Positions 1 to 14,014 of a stretch of DNA of 64,000 nt are shown piece by piece. A program made the position numbers and the translations under genes. Location of the stretch: NCBI RefSeq assembly GCF_040412425.1, contig NC_089741.1:43969358-44033357 (forward strand), written 5' to 3'. Numbering within the stretch: the stretch's first letter is position 1; every line of letters begins with the position of its first letter. The notes beneath the pieces were generated by a model. The model made no database searches, was not told the DNA's origin, and saw nothing but the letters and a program-made list of their open reading frames with translations. Source of the stretch: Macrobrachium rosenbergii (Eukaryota; Arthropoda; Malacostraca; Decapoda; Palaemonidae).

Positions 1-120
1 CAAGCAGTTTTTTTTTTTTCATTTAACATCGCTGGAAGATCCTTAATATTCAAAATTTTTTTTGGGGGGGCGGGTTTAAGTAAGCTTACCGTAAGAACCA
101 GAAACGTTCCTTTGAAAAGA

Positions 121-1141
121 GTACTTTCGAGCAGGTAATACTAAGAGGATAATACTTTTGAGAAGGTAATATTTCTAAACTGAAATTTTTGAGCAGGTAA
201 AGCTTTTGAGGTGGTAATACTTTCAAGCAGGTAATACTTTCGGGCAAGTAATACTTTTAAGTTGGTAATTGTTTTGAGCAGACAACCCTTTTAAGCTGGT
301 AATACTTTCGAGCAGGTAATACTTTTAAAGCTGGTAATACTTTCAAGCAGGTAATACTTTTAGGGTGGTAATACTTTCTAGCAGGTAGTACTTTTAAGGT
401 GGTAATACTTTCTAGCAGGCAAAACTTTGAAGCTGGTAATACTTTCGAGCAGGTAATACTTTTAAGCTGGTAGTATTTTCGAGCAGGCAATACTTTTAAA
501 GTTGGTAATACTTTCCAGCAAACAATACTTTTAGGGTTGCAATACTTTCGAGCAGGCAATACTTTTAAGGTGGTAATACTTTCAAGGCTGTAATACCTTT
601 AAACTGATTATACTTTCGAGCAGGTGATACTTTTACGCTGGTAACTGATACCTGCCAACGTCCACAAATATTTTGTCGAAACCTGTTCATTTGAACTTGC
701 TTTTTAACTGGTAGTACTTTCGAGCAGGTGATACTTTTAAAGTGATAATACTTTCGAGCAGATAATACTTTTAAGCTGGTAATTATTTCGAGCAGGTAAT
801 ACTTTTAAGCTGTTAATACTTTCGAGTAGGTAACTCTTTTAAACTGTTAATACTTTCGAGCTGGTATTCTTTTAAACTGGCAATACTTTCGAACAGGTAA
901 TACTTTTAAGCTGGTAACTGATACCTGCCGGTGTCCACAAATATTTTGGTGAAACCGGTTCATTTGAACTGGCTTGTAAGCTGGTAATACTTTCGAGCAG
1001 GTAAGACTTTTAAGCTGGTAATATTTTCGAGCAAATGATACCTATAAGCTGTTAATACTTTTGAGTAGGTAATACCTTTAAGCTGATAATTGAAACTTCC
1101 CAGTTTCCGCAAATATTTTAATAAAACCGTTTTATTGGACC
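121..1141. repeat. AT-rich minisatellite with higher-order structure
   Basis: Tandem units of about 34-36 bp alternate two half-units, roughly GGTAATACTTTTAAGCT and GGTAATACTTTCGAGCA, with about 5-20% divergence between neighbours. A longer non-repeat segment containing CCACAAATATTTTG and TTCATTTGAACT interrupts the array near 649 and 915, and a diverged version lies near 1085, so the array also has a higher-order period. Open frames across it are repeat translations rich in KVLPARKYY-like units and are not genes. Confidence 0.93.
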
Positions 1142-1829
1142 TTAGTAAAAGACGAACAGAATTTTGTTGGAAGCTTCAATGATTTGTTTGATTAAAACGA
1201 GCAAAAATATAAACACTCTTTACAACAGAAACGAGATAAATGAAAGGAATGCTCTTAGTACGAAGTGAAGTGAGTCGCGGACGCGGCCATCACATTGAAT
1301 AAACCGCTTGCTTAGCTAGGAGCCGAAATAGTCACGACAGCAGAGGAAACCTACGGTACACACAGACTAGGGTACACTAGGGTACAAACGATTAGGGTAC
1401 GAACAGAGCGGTTCGAAAACACTTAAGGAGCGCAAGAAACACGCACATCCACGCTGCAGGTTTTTTTTTTTCAGCTATAAAGTCATCAGACCAGGAATAC
1501 TGTTGGGGAAAAACTGTGAAATGTAGTACACTTACAGTACACGCTATAGTTTTTTTTTTTTTTTTGTCACGTAGAAAGCAATCAAACAATGCGTACGGTA
1601 TAGTAAAAAAAAAAAAAGGTAGAATTTTAAGTAAATGTGAAAAATAAATGAAGATGGGACACAAATCAAGAGCAACAAGTTTGGTGAACTGGGTATTGAA
1701 GAAGAAGAAGATTAGATACGGTAAAACATGTCAAAATTGGGAACAAACACAGATAACAGTGTATGCGAATTATAGATTTAAAAAAATAAAATGAAAGTAG
1801 GAAACAGGTGAAGACGGGAAATATAAACA

Positions 1830-1831
<2 letters not shown>
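1142..1831. other. Non-coding spacer, no gene seen
   Basis: Unique AT-rich sequence with homopolymer T and A tracts near 1459, 1549 and 1604, and a GAAGAAGAAGAAG stretch near 1698. The short open frames here run through the homopolymers and show no domain. Confidence 0.7.
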
Positions 1832-1917
<86 letters not shown>

Positions 1918-1964
1918 CTGTTGAACAGTTGTAAGCCTTTTTAGTTTTCATATGATATATTATG

Positions 1965-2033
<69 letters not shown>

Positions 2034-2082
2034 CAGTATATGTGTGTGTGTGTGTGTGTATGTACATATATTCATGTATATA

Positions 2083-2165
<83 letters not shown>
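1832..2165. repeat. Compound microsatellite (GA)n, (TA)n, (TG)n, (TA)n
   Basis: About 80 bp of (GA)n is followed, after a 55-bp unique spacer, by about 200 bp of (TA)n broken by a short (TG)n block near 2041-2060. Confidence 0.97.
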
Positions 2166-2168
<3 letters not shown>

Positions 2169-2429
2169 GATCAACAGGAAGTGATGGCAGAGAGGAAGTT
2201 TACTGAGCAAATGGGTGGCTGAATGAAAGATGCAAATGGAGAGATTAATGTCTGAAGAAAATGGAGTCCTGGACTGATGGAGTGAGTATTCTGAAGATTT
2301 GTCGAATATGGAAGACAGAAGGATAAATTCCTGAAGAATGGAAAGACATCAGAGTTAATGGGGTCACAAGTGATGTGATGTTGTACGGCTGTGAAGTTTC
2401 GATTGAATGGCTGATCATGGTGTATCAAG

Positions 2430-2558
<129 letters not shown>

Positions 2559-2600
2559 AGAAAAACTCCTATCCATATGGAACAAGCTTACAGGGGTATG
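2559..2600 (-). mobile_element. Short LINE 3'-tail fragment (family L1tail)
   Basis: The reverse complement contains AAGCTTGTTCCATATGGATA followed by a run of AAT units. It resembles the ends of the LINE tails at 26600 and 33700 (GGGCTTGTTC...ATGAATAG). Only about 40 bp can be aligned by eye. Confidence 0.45.
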
Positions 2601-2819
2601 TCGAGATTAATAGTTGTTCCTTTTTTATAAGGGTCAAAATGATAGAGGAGGCTGCAAGAATTATAAATGGGCACAACGTTACTTAATATTCTAAGGAAAA
2701 CGTATGGCAAGATTTGGACTGAGAAAGTAAGACAGAGGACAGAATTGATGGGTGACAAAGAGTGTGGTTTAAAACAGGGAAAAGGATGTTTATTATGAAA
2801 TTCTTATGCTAAAAGTTAA

Positions 2820-2948
2820 GAGTACCTTAGTTTTACCAGACCACTGAGCTGATTAACAGCTCTCCTAGGGCTAGCCCGAAGGATTAGACTTATTTTACGT
2901 GGCTAAGAACCAACTGGTTACTTAGCAACGGGACCTACAGCTTATTGT
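2820..2948 (-). mobile_element. Truncated reversed SINE copy (SINE-1)
   Basis: The reverse complement matches the 3' half of the SINEs at 33242 and 44527, sharing GCTGTAGGTCCCGTTGCTAA, CCTTCGGGC and AGCTGTTAATCAGCTCAGTG. The tRNA-like head is missing, so this is a 5'-truncated copy. It sits inside the decayed LINE. Confidence 0.8.
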
Positions 2949-3668
2949 CTTTGCAACTGAGAACTTCGAAAGCAGTGGGATAGATGTACATGGCATGCAT
3001 GGGCTTAGAAACTGTATAGTTTAAGATAGAACTAATGAAGATGTAAGATGTAGGATGTTCTGAATGATATAAAAATAAAATTTGAGAATTATTGAAAGTT
3101 TCTATGACAGTAGTGAAGCACGTAGTAGGATTAATAAACAGAGTGACTGGTTTGGTGTAAAATTAAAGTGAGACAAGGATGTAGTATTTCTACACGGAAT
3201 TTCAGTATTTTTATGGATTGAGTGATTTAGGTAGTTAGAGACACGATAGTAAGTGTGGACGAAAATTTGTGGAATATAAAAATTTTTTACGAATGGAGTG
3301 TAGAACGGTTGATGTCAGATGAGACAGGAATGACTAAGAATAGCGAAGAAAGACTGCAGAAACTAGTGATAATTTGAAAGTGTTTGCAAGAGGAGAAGGC
3401 CGAAAGTGAAAGTGAGAAGAAAGAATTAGGTAAGGATGGTAAATGGAAACTGGGGAAGTGGAGCAGCTGGATATTAATATGTATGGAACAAGAATGAAAG
3501 CAACTGATTCCAGTAGGTGTATTTGGGAGCAAATATCTTGGGTTATGGTGGGATGAGAGAAAAGATGAATTACTGAATGGGTATGGAAAGGAAGGTAGCA
3601 GGGTGTTTGCAAAAGGCCTTCAAGAAAGTTGAAGTGTCTATGGAGCCAAAAGGGAAATTTATGAAGGG

Positions 3669-3761
<93 letters not shown>

Positions 3762-3840
3762 TACAAGCCAAGCTACAGCCCTAGCTGGAAAAGCAGAATG
3801 ACACAAGGCTATAGAGAATTAAATAGAGAAATAAAGAATA
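3669..3840 (-). mobile_element. (ATT)n plus LINE-like 3' tail, second family
   Basis: About 30 ATT units run into AAGCCAAGCTACAGCCCTAG and CTGGAAAAGCAGAATG. Read on the minus strand this is a retrotransposon-like 3' tail ending in (AAT)n. I recall similar tails as common in decapod DNA, which is memory and not a search result. Confidence 0.45.
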
Positions 3841-4492
3841 AACTGTAAAAGAGAAAATATCAGAGCAAAACAAATAATATGACTAACATAGAGATATAGA
3901 TAATACAAATAATAATAAACCATGTCTAATTGCTCAACAAACAAGCACTTGCAACTTGTAAAGAGTACAATACACAAAACTCCCCACGAAGAAAACCTGA
4001 AGAAAAACTTCCATACGAAGGAGGAAAGAAAAACTCCTACCTACGAAGGAGGAACAAATCATTCCGAGATACCGTTCGTATATATCGACTTGCCACACAT
4101 TCATCACATCCATTATTCAGCGTCTAATGATTTCCGAAGGACCCGTAAAAAAACAGTACCCCCTCCCCTCCCCTAGCCCCCCTCTCTCTCTCTCTTAGAC
4201 GCCTATACTGCGACACGCCCTCTGTTGTGTGTGTGTGACTTATTGCCTTTACTTTTTTCTTGTTCTCTGTTTTTCTTTTTCTTTTTCTTTGTTTTATGTT
4301 TAGTATCGCTTCGTTCTGCCGTTATCGGGCGTTGCTTGTTTTATTGCTTCTCGAGGAGTTGTTGGGCGCGCGCCTGCAGGCGCGTGGGTCTTTGCGTGAC
4401 TGTTCTTGTTTCAGTACGGGGTTTTACAACTGTTATTTTATTCATCGACTGTACTAGTAGATTTTGTAAGTATGGATGTATGTGTGTGTTTG

Positions 4493-4496
<4 letters not shown>
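3841..4496. other. Non-coding spacer
   Basis: Unique AT-rich DNA with a C-rich/CT stretch near 4160-4195 and T-rich stretches near 4250-4300. An open frame of more than 100 codons beginning near 4225 is mostly translated (TA)n and is not credible. Confidence 0.6.
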
Positions 4497-4675
<179 letters not shown>

Positions 4676-4962
4676 TATGCATACTTTACATACGTCCGTA
4701 CCTACAGTACATATAGAAACAAATGCTTACTGCCTATGAGACAAGCCTCTATCTCGGAATTTAAATTTTTTTAAAAGCTTCCTGGCCAGGACACATTCTT
4801 CGTACACCTTTTTAATATTGATAAAATACTTCATTAGTTAATTTTAGCCATTTATCCTCTCGTCATTTACGATGATAGGAAATCGGAAATGACATTGAAG
4901 TAAACGTAAAATCAGGCAGGTTGTAAATGTATGATAGCCTGAAATAAAAAAAAAGTAAAAAA

Positions 4963-5350
4963 TGCTCCGGAGTTTCTTCGGCGCAATCGAGTTTTCTGTA
5001 CAGCGTATAATCAAGGCCACCGAGAATAGATCTTTCGGTGGTGTCAGTATAATGCTGTATGAGCCACGGCCCATGAAACTTTAACCATGGCCCGGTGTTG
5101 GCCTATCCTATAACGTTGCCAGAAGCACGATTGTGGCTAAATTTAACCTTCAATATAATAAAAACTACTGAGGCTAGAGGGCTGAAATTTCTTAAGTTTG
5201 ATTATTGGGGGGTGGATGATCAACATCCCAATTTGCAGCCCTCTAGCCTCAGTAGTTTTGAAGATCTGAGGGCGGACAGAAAAAGTGCGAAGAATAAAGT
5301 GCGGACGGACAGACAAAGCCGGCACAGTAGTTTTCTTTTACAGAAAACTA
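4963..5350 (-). mobile_element. Multi-hairpin dispersed element (MHE), copy 1
   Basis: One of four copies in the window of a roughly 390-bp sequence without coding capacity. Taking the minus strand as forward, it starts with a short palindrome based on AGTTTTCTG...CAGAAAACT, then a long stem (GAGGCTAGAGGGCTG ... CAGCCCTCTAGCCTC), a stem based on CCACCGAAA...TTTCGGTGG, and a terminal CCGAAGAAACTTCGG-type hairpin. AGTTTTCTGTA near one end and TACAGAAAACT near the other form an 11-bp inverted pair. This copy has an imperfect terminal hairpin (CTCCGGAG..). Non-autonomous DNA element is the best guess. Confidence 0.85.
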
Positions 5351-5429
5351 AAAAGGAAAACTCATATAACCTTTAAACAAAAATAGCTTAAAATCGTAAG
5401 AGTCTTTCCCGACGGCGCAAATTCGAGTA

Positions 5430-6190
5430 GGATTTTATGGGTGACCTAAAACGAAGTCTCCTAAAATTGAGAAATAAATTGTTTTAGGGTAACCTAAAAT
5501 CGGAAAGGTCCTTAAAAATATAAGGTGTTTGGATTGGTAATGACAATTTCAGATGACCTATAACGAAGGTAACCTAACTTTTAGGTGACCTAAAACGAAG
5601 ACAACCTTAAATCATCGAGACAATTGAGATGACCTAAAATGAAGACAAACTTAAATCGTAAAGACAATTTAGATGACCAAAAACGACGACAACCTAAAAT
5701 CTTAAAGACAGTTTAGATGACCTAAAACGAGGACACCCTAAAAATCTTAAGACAATTTTAGGTGACCTAAAATGAAGACAACCTAAAATCTTAAAGACAA
5801 TTTTAGGTGACCTAAAACGAAGACAACCTAAAATCTTGAGGACAGTTTATGTAACCTAAAACGATGGCAGTCTAAAATCTTAAAGACAGTTTAGATGTCC
5901 TAAAACGAAGACACCTAAATTATAATGACAATTTTAGGTCACTTAAAACAAAGACAACCTAAAATCTTAAAGACAATTTAGATGTCCTAAAACGAAGACA
6001 CCCTAAATTCATAATGACAATTTTAGGTCACTTAAAACAAAGACAACCTAAAATCTTAAAGACAATTTTAGGTGACTCACAACTAAGATGCCCCAAAATT
6101 TTGAAGACAGTTTTAGGTGACCTAAAACGAAGACAACCTAAAATCTTAAAGACCATTTAGATGACATAAAACGAAGACAACCTAAAATCG
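5430..6190. repeat. Minisatellite of about 42 bp with palindromic core
   Basis: About 16-18 units of the type GACCTAAAACGAAGACAACC plus TAAAATCTTAAAGACAATTT. The junction between many units reads TTTTAGGTGACCTAAAA, a near-perfect palindrome, so each unit can form a short cruciform. Some units replace it with TTTAGATGACC or TTTAGATGTCC. No coding potential. Confidence 0.93.
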
Positions 6191-6384
6191 AAAATTCCTT
6201 CCCACCCCCACCCCCAACACCCCCATTCCCGTAGGAGTGATGAAAGAGCTACATCCCCTAATGTTTACACAGTTGTCTTCGGCAGCGCCACCTGCAGGAG
6301 TGTCAGATCGGATGCCCTTGAGAAAACACTCTTCTGTGGAGGAATTTTCTTTTTCTCTTTTATTTTTTAGAATTTTTTCTTTTT
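6191..6384. other. Short non-coding spacer
   Basis: A C-rich patch (CCCACCCCCACCCCC) is followed by unique sequence. No feature recognised. Confidence 0.6.
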
Positions 6385-6755
6385 AGTTTTCTGAAGAGAA
6401 AACTATTGTGCCGGCTCTGTCCGTCCGCACTTTTTCTGTCCACCCTCAGATCTTAAAAACTACTGAGGCTAGAGGGCTGCAAATTGGTATGTTGATCATC
6501 CACCCCCAGTCATCAAACATAACAAATTGCAGCCCTCTAGCCTCAGCAGATTTAATTTTATTGAAGGTTAAAGTTAGCCATAATCGTGCGTCTGGCAACG
6601 ATGTAGGATACGCCACCACCGGGCCGTTGTTAAAGTTTCATGGGCCGCGGCTCATACAGTATTATACCGAGACCACCGAAAGATAGGTCTATTTTCGGTG
6701 GCCTGGATTATACGCTGTACAGAAAACTCGATTGCTCCGAAGAAACTCCGGCGCA
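6385..6755 (+). mobile_element. Multi-hairpin dispersed element (MHE), copy 2
   Basis: Opposite orientation to copy 1. The order is end palindrome, TGTGCCGGCTCTGTCCGTCC, long stem with GAGGCTAGAGGGCTGCAAAT, GCCATAATCGTGCGTCTGGC, CCACCGAAAGATAGG, TACAGAAAACTCGATTG, terminal CCGAAGAAACTCCGG hairpin. An open frame of about 90 codons across it is an artefact of the conserved repeat. Confidence 0.87.
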
Positions 6756-6854
6756 TTTTTTATTTATTTATCTATTTTTTTTTGCACTCCTTGATTTCAT
6801 TCATGAAGTTTATCAGTAGGGTGTGGCGTAATTCAAATGGAGATTTGTGTACAG

Positions 6855-6857
<3 letters not shown>

Positions 6858-6914
<57 letters not shown>

Positions 6915-6993
6915 GCTTTAACTATTATCATTGATATTTAAAAAATGATAATGATAATTTTATCATTATTTTTATTATTATCATTATAATTCA

Positions 6994-7033
<40 letters not shown>

Positions 7034-7034
7034 G

Positions 7035-7085
<51 letters not shown>

Positions 7086-7148
7086 GTAGTAATGAAATGA
7101 TAATAATAATAATGGCGCTTATTATAATCATCATCATTGTTATTTTAA

Positions 7149-7212
<64 letters not shown>

Positions 7213-7213
7213 T
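6858..7213. repeat. (AAT)n/(ATT)n cluster with inverted arrays
   Basis: (AAT)n runs at 6858-6915, 6994-7031 and 7149-7211 and an (ATT)n run at 7038-7085. The second and third face each other across about 6 bp and could pair into one long hairpin. Confidence 0.95.
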
Positions 7214-7671
7214 ATTATTACTCTCATATACGCTACCATATCTACTTCACGTGGAAATAATATTGTTCGTGCTAGGATTACCCTTCAAAAAAAAAAAATA
7301 AAATAATAATGCCAACAGCAAACGCTCATTAATAACCCTGCCATTAGGAATTACGCGCTCGTGTCGTTCCGAACGAGGTCAGTGACCCCGGCAGGACTGG
7401 ACGCCAGATCATTGTCACCCAATCACTCAATTGCTTTTTGAAATACCAAGAGTTATTACAACATTCACCAAACTGAATTCAGTAAGCTGGTGCTAGGGGT
7501 TATGGGTGTTAATGAGACCCGAGAGAGATTCAAGGAGTAATGTTATAATACAGTATTATTATATATGGTTTCCTGCAGTAAAGTAATGCTTCTTTCTTGG
7601 GTGTGTTAATTGTTATTTGTAAGTGTGTTCTTGATTACTGTTAATGGTCAGTCATTCTGGTTAAAATCGTC
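7214..7671. other. Non-coding spacer
   Basis: Unique sequence. One moderately GC-rich stretch (7345-7420) shows no open frame of note and no recognised motif. Confidence 0.6.
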
Positions 7672-7726
<55 letters not shown>

Positions 7727-7745
7727 TCCGAGAGAGAGAATTGCT

Positions 7746-7786
<41 letters not shown>

Positions 7787-7940
7787 AGAGAGAGAGAGAG
7801 AGAGAGAGAGACGTTCCCTGTTTGACCTTGCTCAGTATATTACACACAATCACACGCACACTCCCCACACAGAATTACGTTCCCGTGTGTGTGTGTGTGT
7901 GTGTGTGTGTGTTGTGTGTGCGTGCGTGTATGTGAGTGCT

Positions 7941-7992
<52 letters not shown>

Positions 7993-8124
7993 TGAGAGAG
8001 AGCCGCGTTCCCTGTTTGACCTTGTTCAGTATATTGCACACTCACACACACACACACACAGAATTACGTTCCTGTGAGTGTTTGAGAGAGAGAGAGAGTG
8101 ATTATCTGACCTTGTTCGGTATAT

Positions 8125-8166
<42 letters not shown>
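7672..8166. repeat. Compound (GA)n/(GT)n array with repeated spacer
   Basis: (GA)n and (GT)n blocks alternate at least four times. Between them a spacer recurs, containing CCCTGTTTGACCTTG(C/T)TCAGTATATT and later CACACAGAATTACGTTCC, near 7815, 8005 and 8100. The array is therefore a higher-order tandem repeat of microsatellite plus unique spacer, about 150-190 bp per unit. Confidence 0.9.
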
Positions 8167-8171
<5 letters not shown>

Positions 8172-8529
8172 TACAAATCCCGAAGAAGCAAAGAGCGAAA
8201 GCGAACAGCTGACGCTGCCTTCCCGTCGTAAGTGAAACTCGAAACTCCTTCGCCCGAACAAAGAATCCTTTCGCTCCTCTAAAGGTCGAGGCGCAGGATC
8301 GTCTGCGGGATGGAAGTGTAAACAACACAGGGAAAGAGATAAGCCACAAAAAAAAAAGAGAGAGAAGCAAATGAGAGATAACTCGTAAGAATAAGCGAGA
8401 TAAGTAGTGATGAGGCAAAGAACAGGTAGTACGGTGAGCTAGATGAAGAATATGATGCAAAGAATTAGATTGATGGGAATTGTTGTCGGCGAAATTATTC
8501 TTTTTAGTTGTTTTAGGAGAATCCAGGTG
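8167..8529. other. Non-coding spacer
   Basis: A-rich unique sequence with no recognised feature. Open frames here depend on the neighbouring microsatellites. Confidence 0.6.
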
Positions 8530-8783
<254 letters not shown>

Positions 8784-8945
8784 AATAATAATCAACACAC
8801 AATCACGTGCGGAACAGAAATAAATTTCTGACTCACATCAGGATCGAACCCAGGTCTTTCAATGACCTGTGGAGCCTGGTTGGCAGCGGTCTCGCCTTCC
8901 AATTGCAAGACCAGGGTTCGATCCTGAAGTGAGTCAGAAATTTAT
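8784..8945. mobile_element. Inverted tRNA-like (SINE-derived) element
   Basis: The left arm, containing TCTGACTCACATCAGGATCG, is the reverse complement of the right arm, which ends TTCGATCCTGAAGTGAGTCA. The right half also holds TGGCAGCGGTCTCGCCTTCC and GGGTTCGATCC, which resemble Pol III A- and B-box positions of a tRNA-derived SINE head. It lies directly after one (TA)n tract and close before another. It is not a functional tRNA gene: no intact cloverleaf or acceptor stem is seen. Confidence 0.65.
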
Positions 8946-8971
8946 ATATCTATATAATTATATGTATGTGG

Positions 8972-8974
<3 letters not shown>

Positions 8975-9053
<79 letters not shown>
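8975..9053. repeat. (TA)n-(TG)n microsatellite
   Basis: About 48 bp of TA followed by about 30 bp of TG. Confidence 0.95.
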
Positions 9054-9054
<1 letters not shown>

Positions 9055-9361
9055 TGCACGTATTTATCCAAATATTCATGCACGGATTAACCCGAGTGTG
9101 CTCATCTTACGCATCAAGTGTTATTCTGAATACGCTCATCTGACTCTCCAAAAACGACGTTTTTCCTTATGTTCCATCTCTTCACCTTCAATGGGTCCCC
9201 TGAATACACGCAATTTGGATGTTCATACATTCGTGCTGTCACCGGGAGTGTAATCATGTCATGACTTGGGAATATATTGAACATACACATATAAGCGTAC
9301 AATATCTCTCCATCAGTCTATTTATGTATGTATGTAAATTACGTATGTGTGTACATATTTA

Positions 9362-9363
<2 letters not shown>
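9054..9363. other. Non-coding spacer
   Basis: Unique DNA with no feature seen. Confidence 0.55.
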
Positions 9364-11332
<1,969 letters not shown>

Positions 11333-11407
<75 letters not shown>

Positions 11408-11580
11408 AAAAAATATGGACAAGCCCACGAGGGCCATTGACTTGAATTCCAAGCTTCCAAAGAATATGGTTTTCATCTGAAAGAAGTAACAGAAGGTAAT
11501 GGAAAATACAGAAAGAAGAGACCGTCTTTCTGAAAAAAATAATTTAACAAACTATTAAATAAATAGATAAAAACGTAAGT
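11333..11580 (-). mobile_element. LINE 3' tail (family L1tail) with (ATT)n end
   Basis: The reverse complement contains TCTTCTTTCTGTATT, CATATTCTTTGGAAGCTTG, TCAAGTCAATGGCCC and GTGGGCTTGTCC, then a run of about 23 AAT units. The same ordered blocks occur in the plus-strand tails at 26460-26612 and 33560-33735. It is a 5'-truncated copy without coding sequence. Confidence 0.8.
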
Positions 11581-11976
11581 AGATGATAAAACACAAAAAT
11601 TGCTTTAGGGTAGTAATGCATTGCATCTTCGCTTGAAAAACCAGAAAGATTTACATAAAAGCAAGTAAAGTGTCACTCCGATCCAGAGAATCCCATGAAA
11701 GGTCATCCTGACCGCTGAACCCTGCGCTAATTGTTCATTGCGACGAGACCCAATTGATGCAGTTACCGGGGCGATTGAGGCCGTGAGGGGCATTCATTTG
11801 GCCCAGATGAACGATGGAACACCTCGTGGTCGCCTAATCGCACGGCGGTAATGCCTGGCCGTAATTGAAATAACGGCGGAATACGCGGCAATATGCGTCG
11901 CGACTTTGATCTTTGATCTCTGGTTTGAATCTGAATGCGGTGATCCGTTGCGCTGACGGAGGAACCGGTTATTTTT

Positions 11977-12376
11977 AGTTTTCTGTAAAAGAAAACTGTT
12001 GTGCCGGCTTTGTTTGTCCGTCCACACTTTATTCTATCCGCACTTTTTCTGTCCGCCTTCAGATCTTAAAAACTACTGAGGCTAGAGGGCTGCAAATTGG
12101 TATGTTGATCATCCACCCTCCAGTCATCAAACATACCAAATTACAGCCAGCCCTCTAGCCTCAGTAATTTTTTTTTTTTTATTTAAGGTTAAAGTTAGCC
12201 ATAATCGTGCTTCTGGCAACGATATAGGATATGCCACCACCGCCCAGCTGTTAAAGTTTAATGGGCCGCGGCTTATACAGCATTATACTGAGACCACCGA
12301 ATGATAGATCTATTTTCGGTGGCCTGGATTATACGCTGTACAGAAAACTCGATTGCGCCGAAGAAACTTCGGCGCA
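11977..12376 (+). mobile_element. Multi-hairpin dispersed element (MHE), copy 3
   Basis: The most complete copy. It has the perfect end palindrome AGTTTTCTG/TAAAAGAAAACT, the long stem with both GGCTAGAGGGCTGCAAATTG and its inverse, a T-tract after the stem, CCACCGAATGATAG, TACAGAAAACTCGATTGCGC and the perfect terminal hairpin CGCCGAAGAAACTTCGGCG. No coding capacity. Confidence 0.88.
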
Positions 12377-12596
12377 TTTTTTACTTGTTTCCTTGTTTAT
12401 TGTGGTATTTTATTATTATTATTATTATCCTGTAGGTGAAACTATGAGAGTGATTTGATTTTGTTTCATTAAGTTTGCTCTGATTAAGATTTACAGTTAT
12501 GGATATTCAGTTCAAAAGATTACATATCTTGTATTTGTTTTTACTTTATCTCTGTTTATTATGCGTTTCTTCTCTTGTGTGTTGTAGGCTTTAAAT

Positions 12597-12684
12597 TGTA
12601 TATTATATTTATTTACTATTAACAACGGCATATATATACAGTATGTTTATATATATGTATTATATATTATATATATATATTATA

Positions 12685-12755
<71 letters not shown>

Positions 12756-12802
12756 ATATATACATATATTTATATATATATAAATATATATATATATTAT
12801 AT

Positions 12803-12847
<45 letters not shown>
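12597..12847. repeat. Interrupted (TA)n tract
   Basis: TA repeats with many TATTATA and AAATA interruptions, consistent with an older array than the uninterrupted ones nearby. Confidence 0.9.
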
Positions 12848-12850
<3 letters not shown>

Positions 12851-13274
12851 TGTGATTTGTTAATAAGTCGATAACTTCCACTTTATTGTTTCGCCCTCTC
12901 TCTCTTTTACCATCTATGAGATTTTGATTTGTTTCATAAGTCTGTATACCCTTGGTATGAGCAATAACAGCAACAAGACAACAGCAACACCAATAATAAC
13001 AATAATTGGTATTAAAATCTGGTCATATATCGATATATTACCTGGAAGTCCTAAGAAGCTTTCGCATTTCCCTCAAAATTTTCTGAAATTTTCAATGTAC
13101 TTTTTTAAGTAAACTGTAAGAAAACTTGACATTTTAGTTTACCCCTTGAGCAGACACTCAAAAAATTTGTTGTGTCATTCTTAGGAAAAGAGGAATTTGG
13201 TGAAAAGTGCGAACATTTCTTAGAAATTTACAGATGATACCATGGTCCCTGAAACGTTATGGTGGTTTGTTCAG

Positions 13275-13278
<4 letters not shown>

Positions 13279-13315
<37 letters not shown>
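13279..13315. repeat. (AAT)n microsatellite
   Basis: About 12 AAT units immediately upstream of MHE copy 4. Confidence 0.95.
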
Positions 13316-13317
<2 letters not shown>

Positions 13318-13331
13318 TAACAAATAAAAAA

Positions 13332-13712
13332 TGGGCCGAAGTTTCTTCGGCGTAATCAAGTTTTCTGTACAGCGTATAATCAAAGCCATCGAAAATAAAT
13401 CTTTCTTTCTTTCGGTGGCCTCGGTTTAATGCTGCATGAGCCGCGGCCCATGAAACTTTAACCACGTCCCAGCGGTGGCCTGTCCTATATCGTTGCCAGA
13501 AGCACGATTATGGCTAACTGTAACCTTAAATAAAATGAAAACTGCTGAGGCTCGAGGGCTGCAATTTGGTATGTTTGATGATTGGAGGGTGGATGATCAA
13601 CATACCAATTTGCAGCCCCCTAGCCTCAGTAGTTTTTAAGATCTGAGGGCGGACAGACAAAGTGCGGACGGACAGACAGAGCCGGCACAATAGTTTTCTT
13701 TTACAGAAAACT
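13332..13712 (-). mobile_element. Multi-hairpin dispersed element (MHE), copy 4
   Basis: Same orientation as copy 1. It carries the terminal CCGAAGTTTCTTCGG hairpin, GTACAGCGTATAATC, an expanded CTTTCTTT before CGGTGG, the long stem (one arm GAGGCTCGAGGGCTG with one mismatch) and the intact end palindrome. Confidence 0.87.
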
Positions 13713-14014
13713 AACTAGGAAATGACGGAGTCGCGCTAATTAGGCTGCAATAGGAGAAAGGAGGAACCGCAGTAATCCTGAAATGGCTTACGCTCTCGGC
13801 GATCACCCCACGAGCTAAGACGGGCTCGTTCGGTGAGTACGATAACTGTCAGTTCTCTCGGCGGGACTTTAATCTGCGTAAAAAAAAAGTTGTTGAAGAA
13901 AATAAATGGGCACTGTTGGGAGATTGTTGAAAGAGAGAGGAAGGATATTATTTATTCACGTACTTTCTATTTTTTTAAATTTATATGTAGTACCATTATT
14001 TGGATTTGTATGTA

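Noticed and set aside
257..559. 100-codon minus-strand open frame
   Set aside because: It is a translation of the 34-36 bp minisatellite, repeating KVLPARKYY-like units.
1941..2222. Open frames of alternating Tyr-Ile on both strands
   Set aside because: Pure (TA)n translation. The same applies to the many Tyr-Ile frames at 4.5, 8.6, 9.4, 17, 18.7, 19.6, 24.4, 26.6 and 27.3 kb.
6408..6686. 92-codon frame, with a similar one at 5095-5376
   Set aside because: It lies in the dispersed multi-hairpin element and is not kept open in the other copies.
7610..8261. Open frames rich in Arg-Glu, Cys-Val or Ser-Leu
   Set aside because: Translations of (GA)n, (GT)n and (CT)n tracts.
8870..8940. tRNA gene (GGGTTCGATCC resembles a T-loop)
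   Set aside because: No intact acceptor stem or cloverleaf, and the sequence is an arm of an inverted repeat, so it is SINE-derived.
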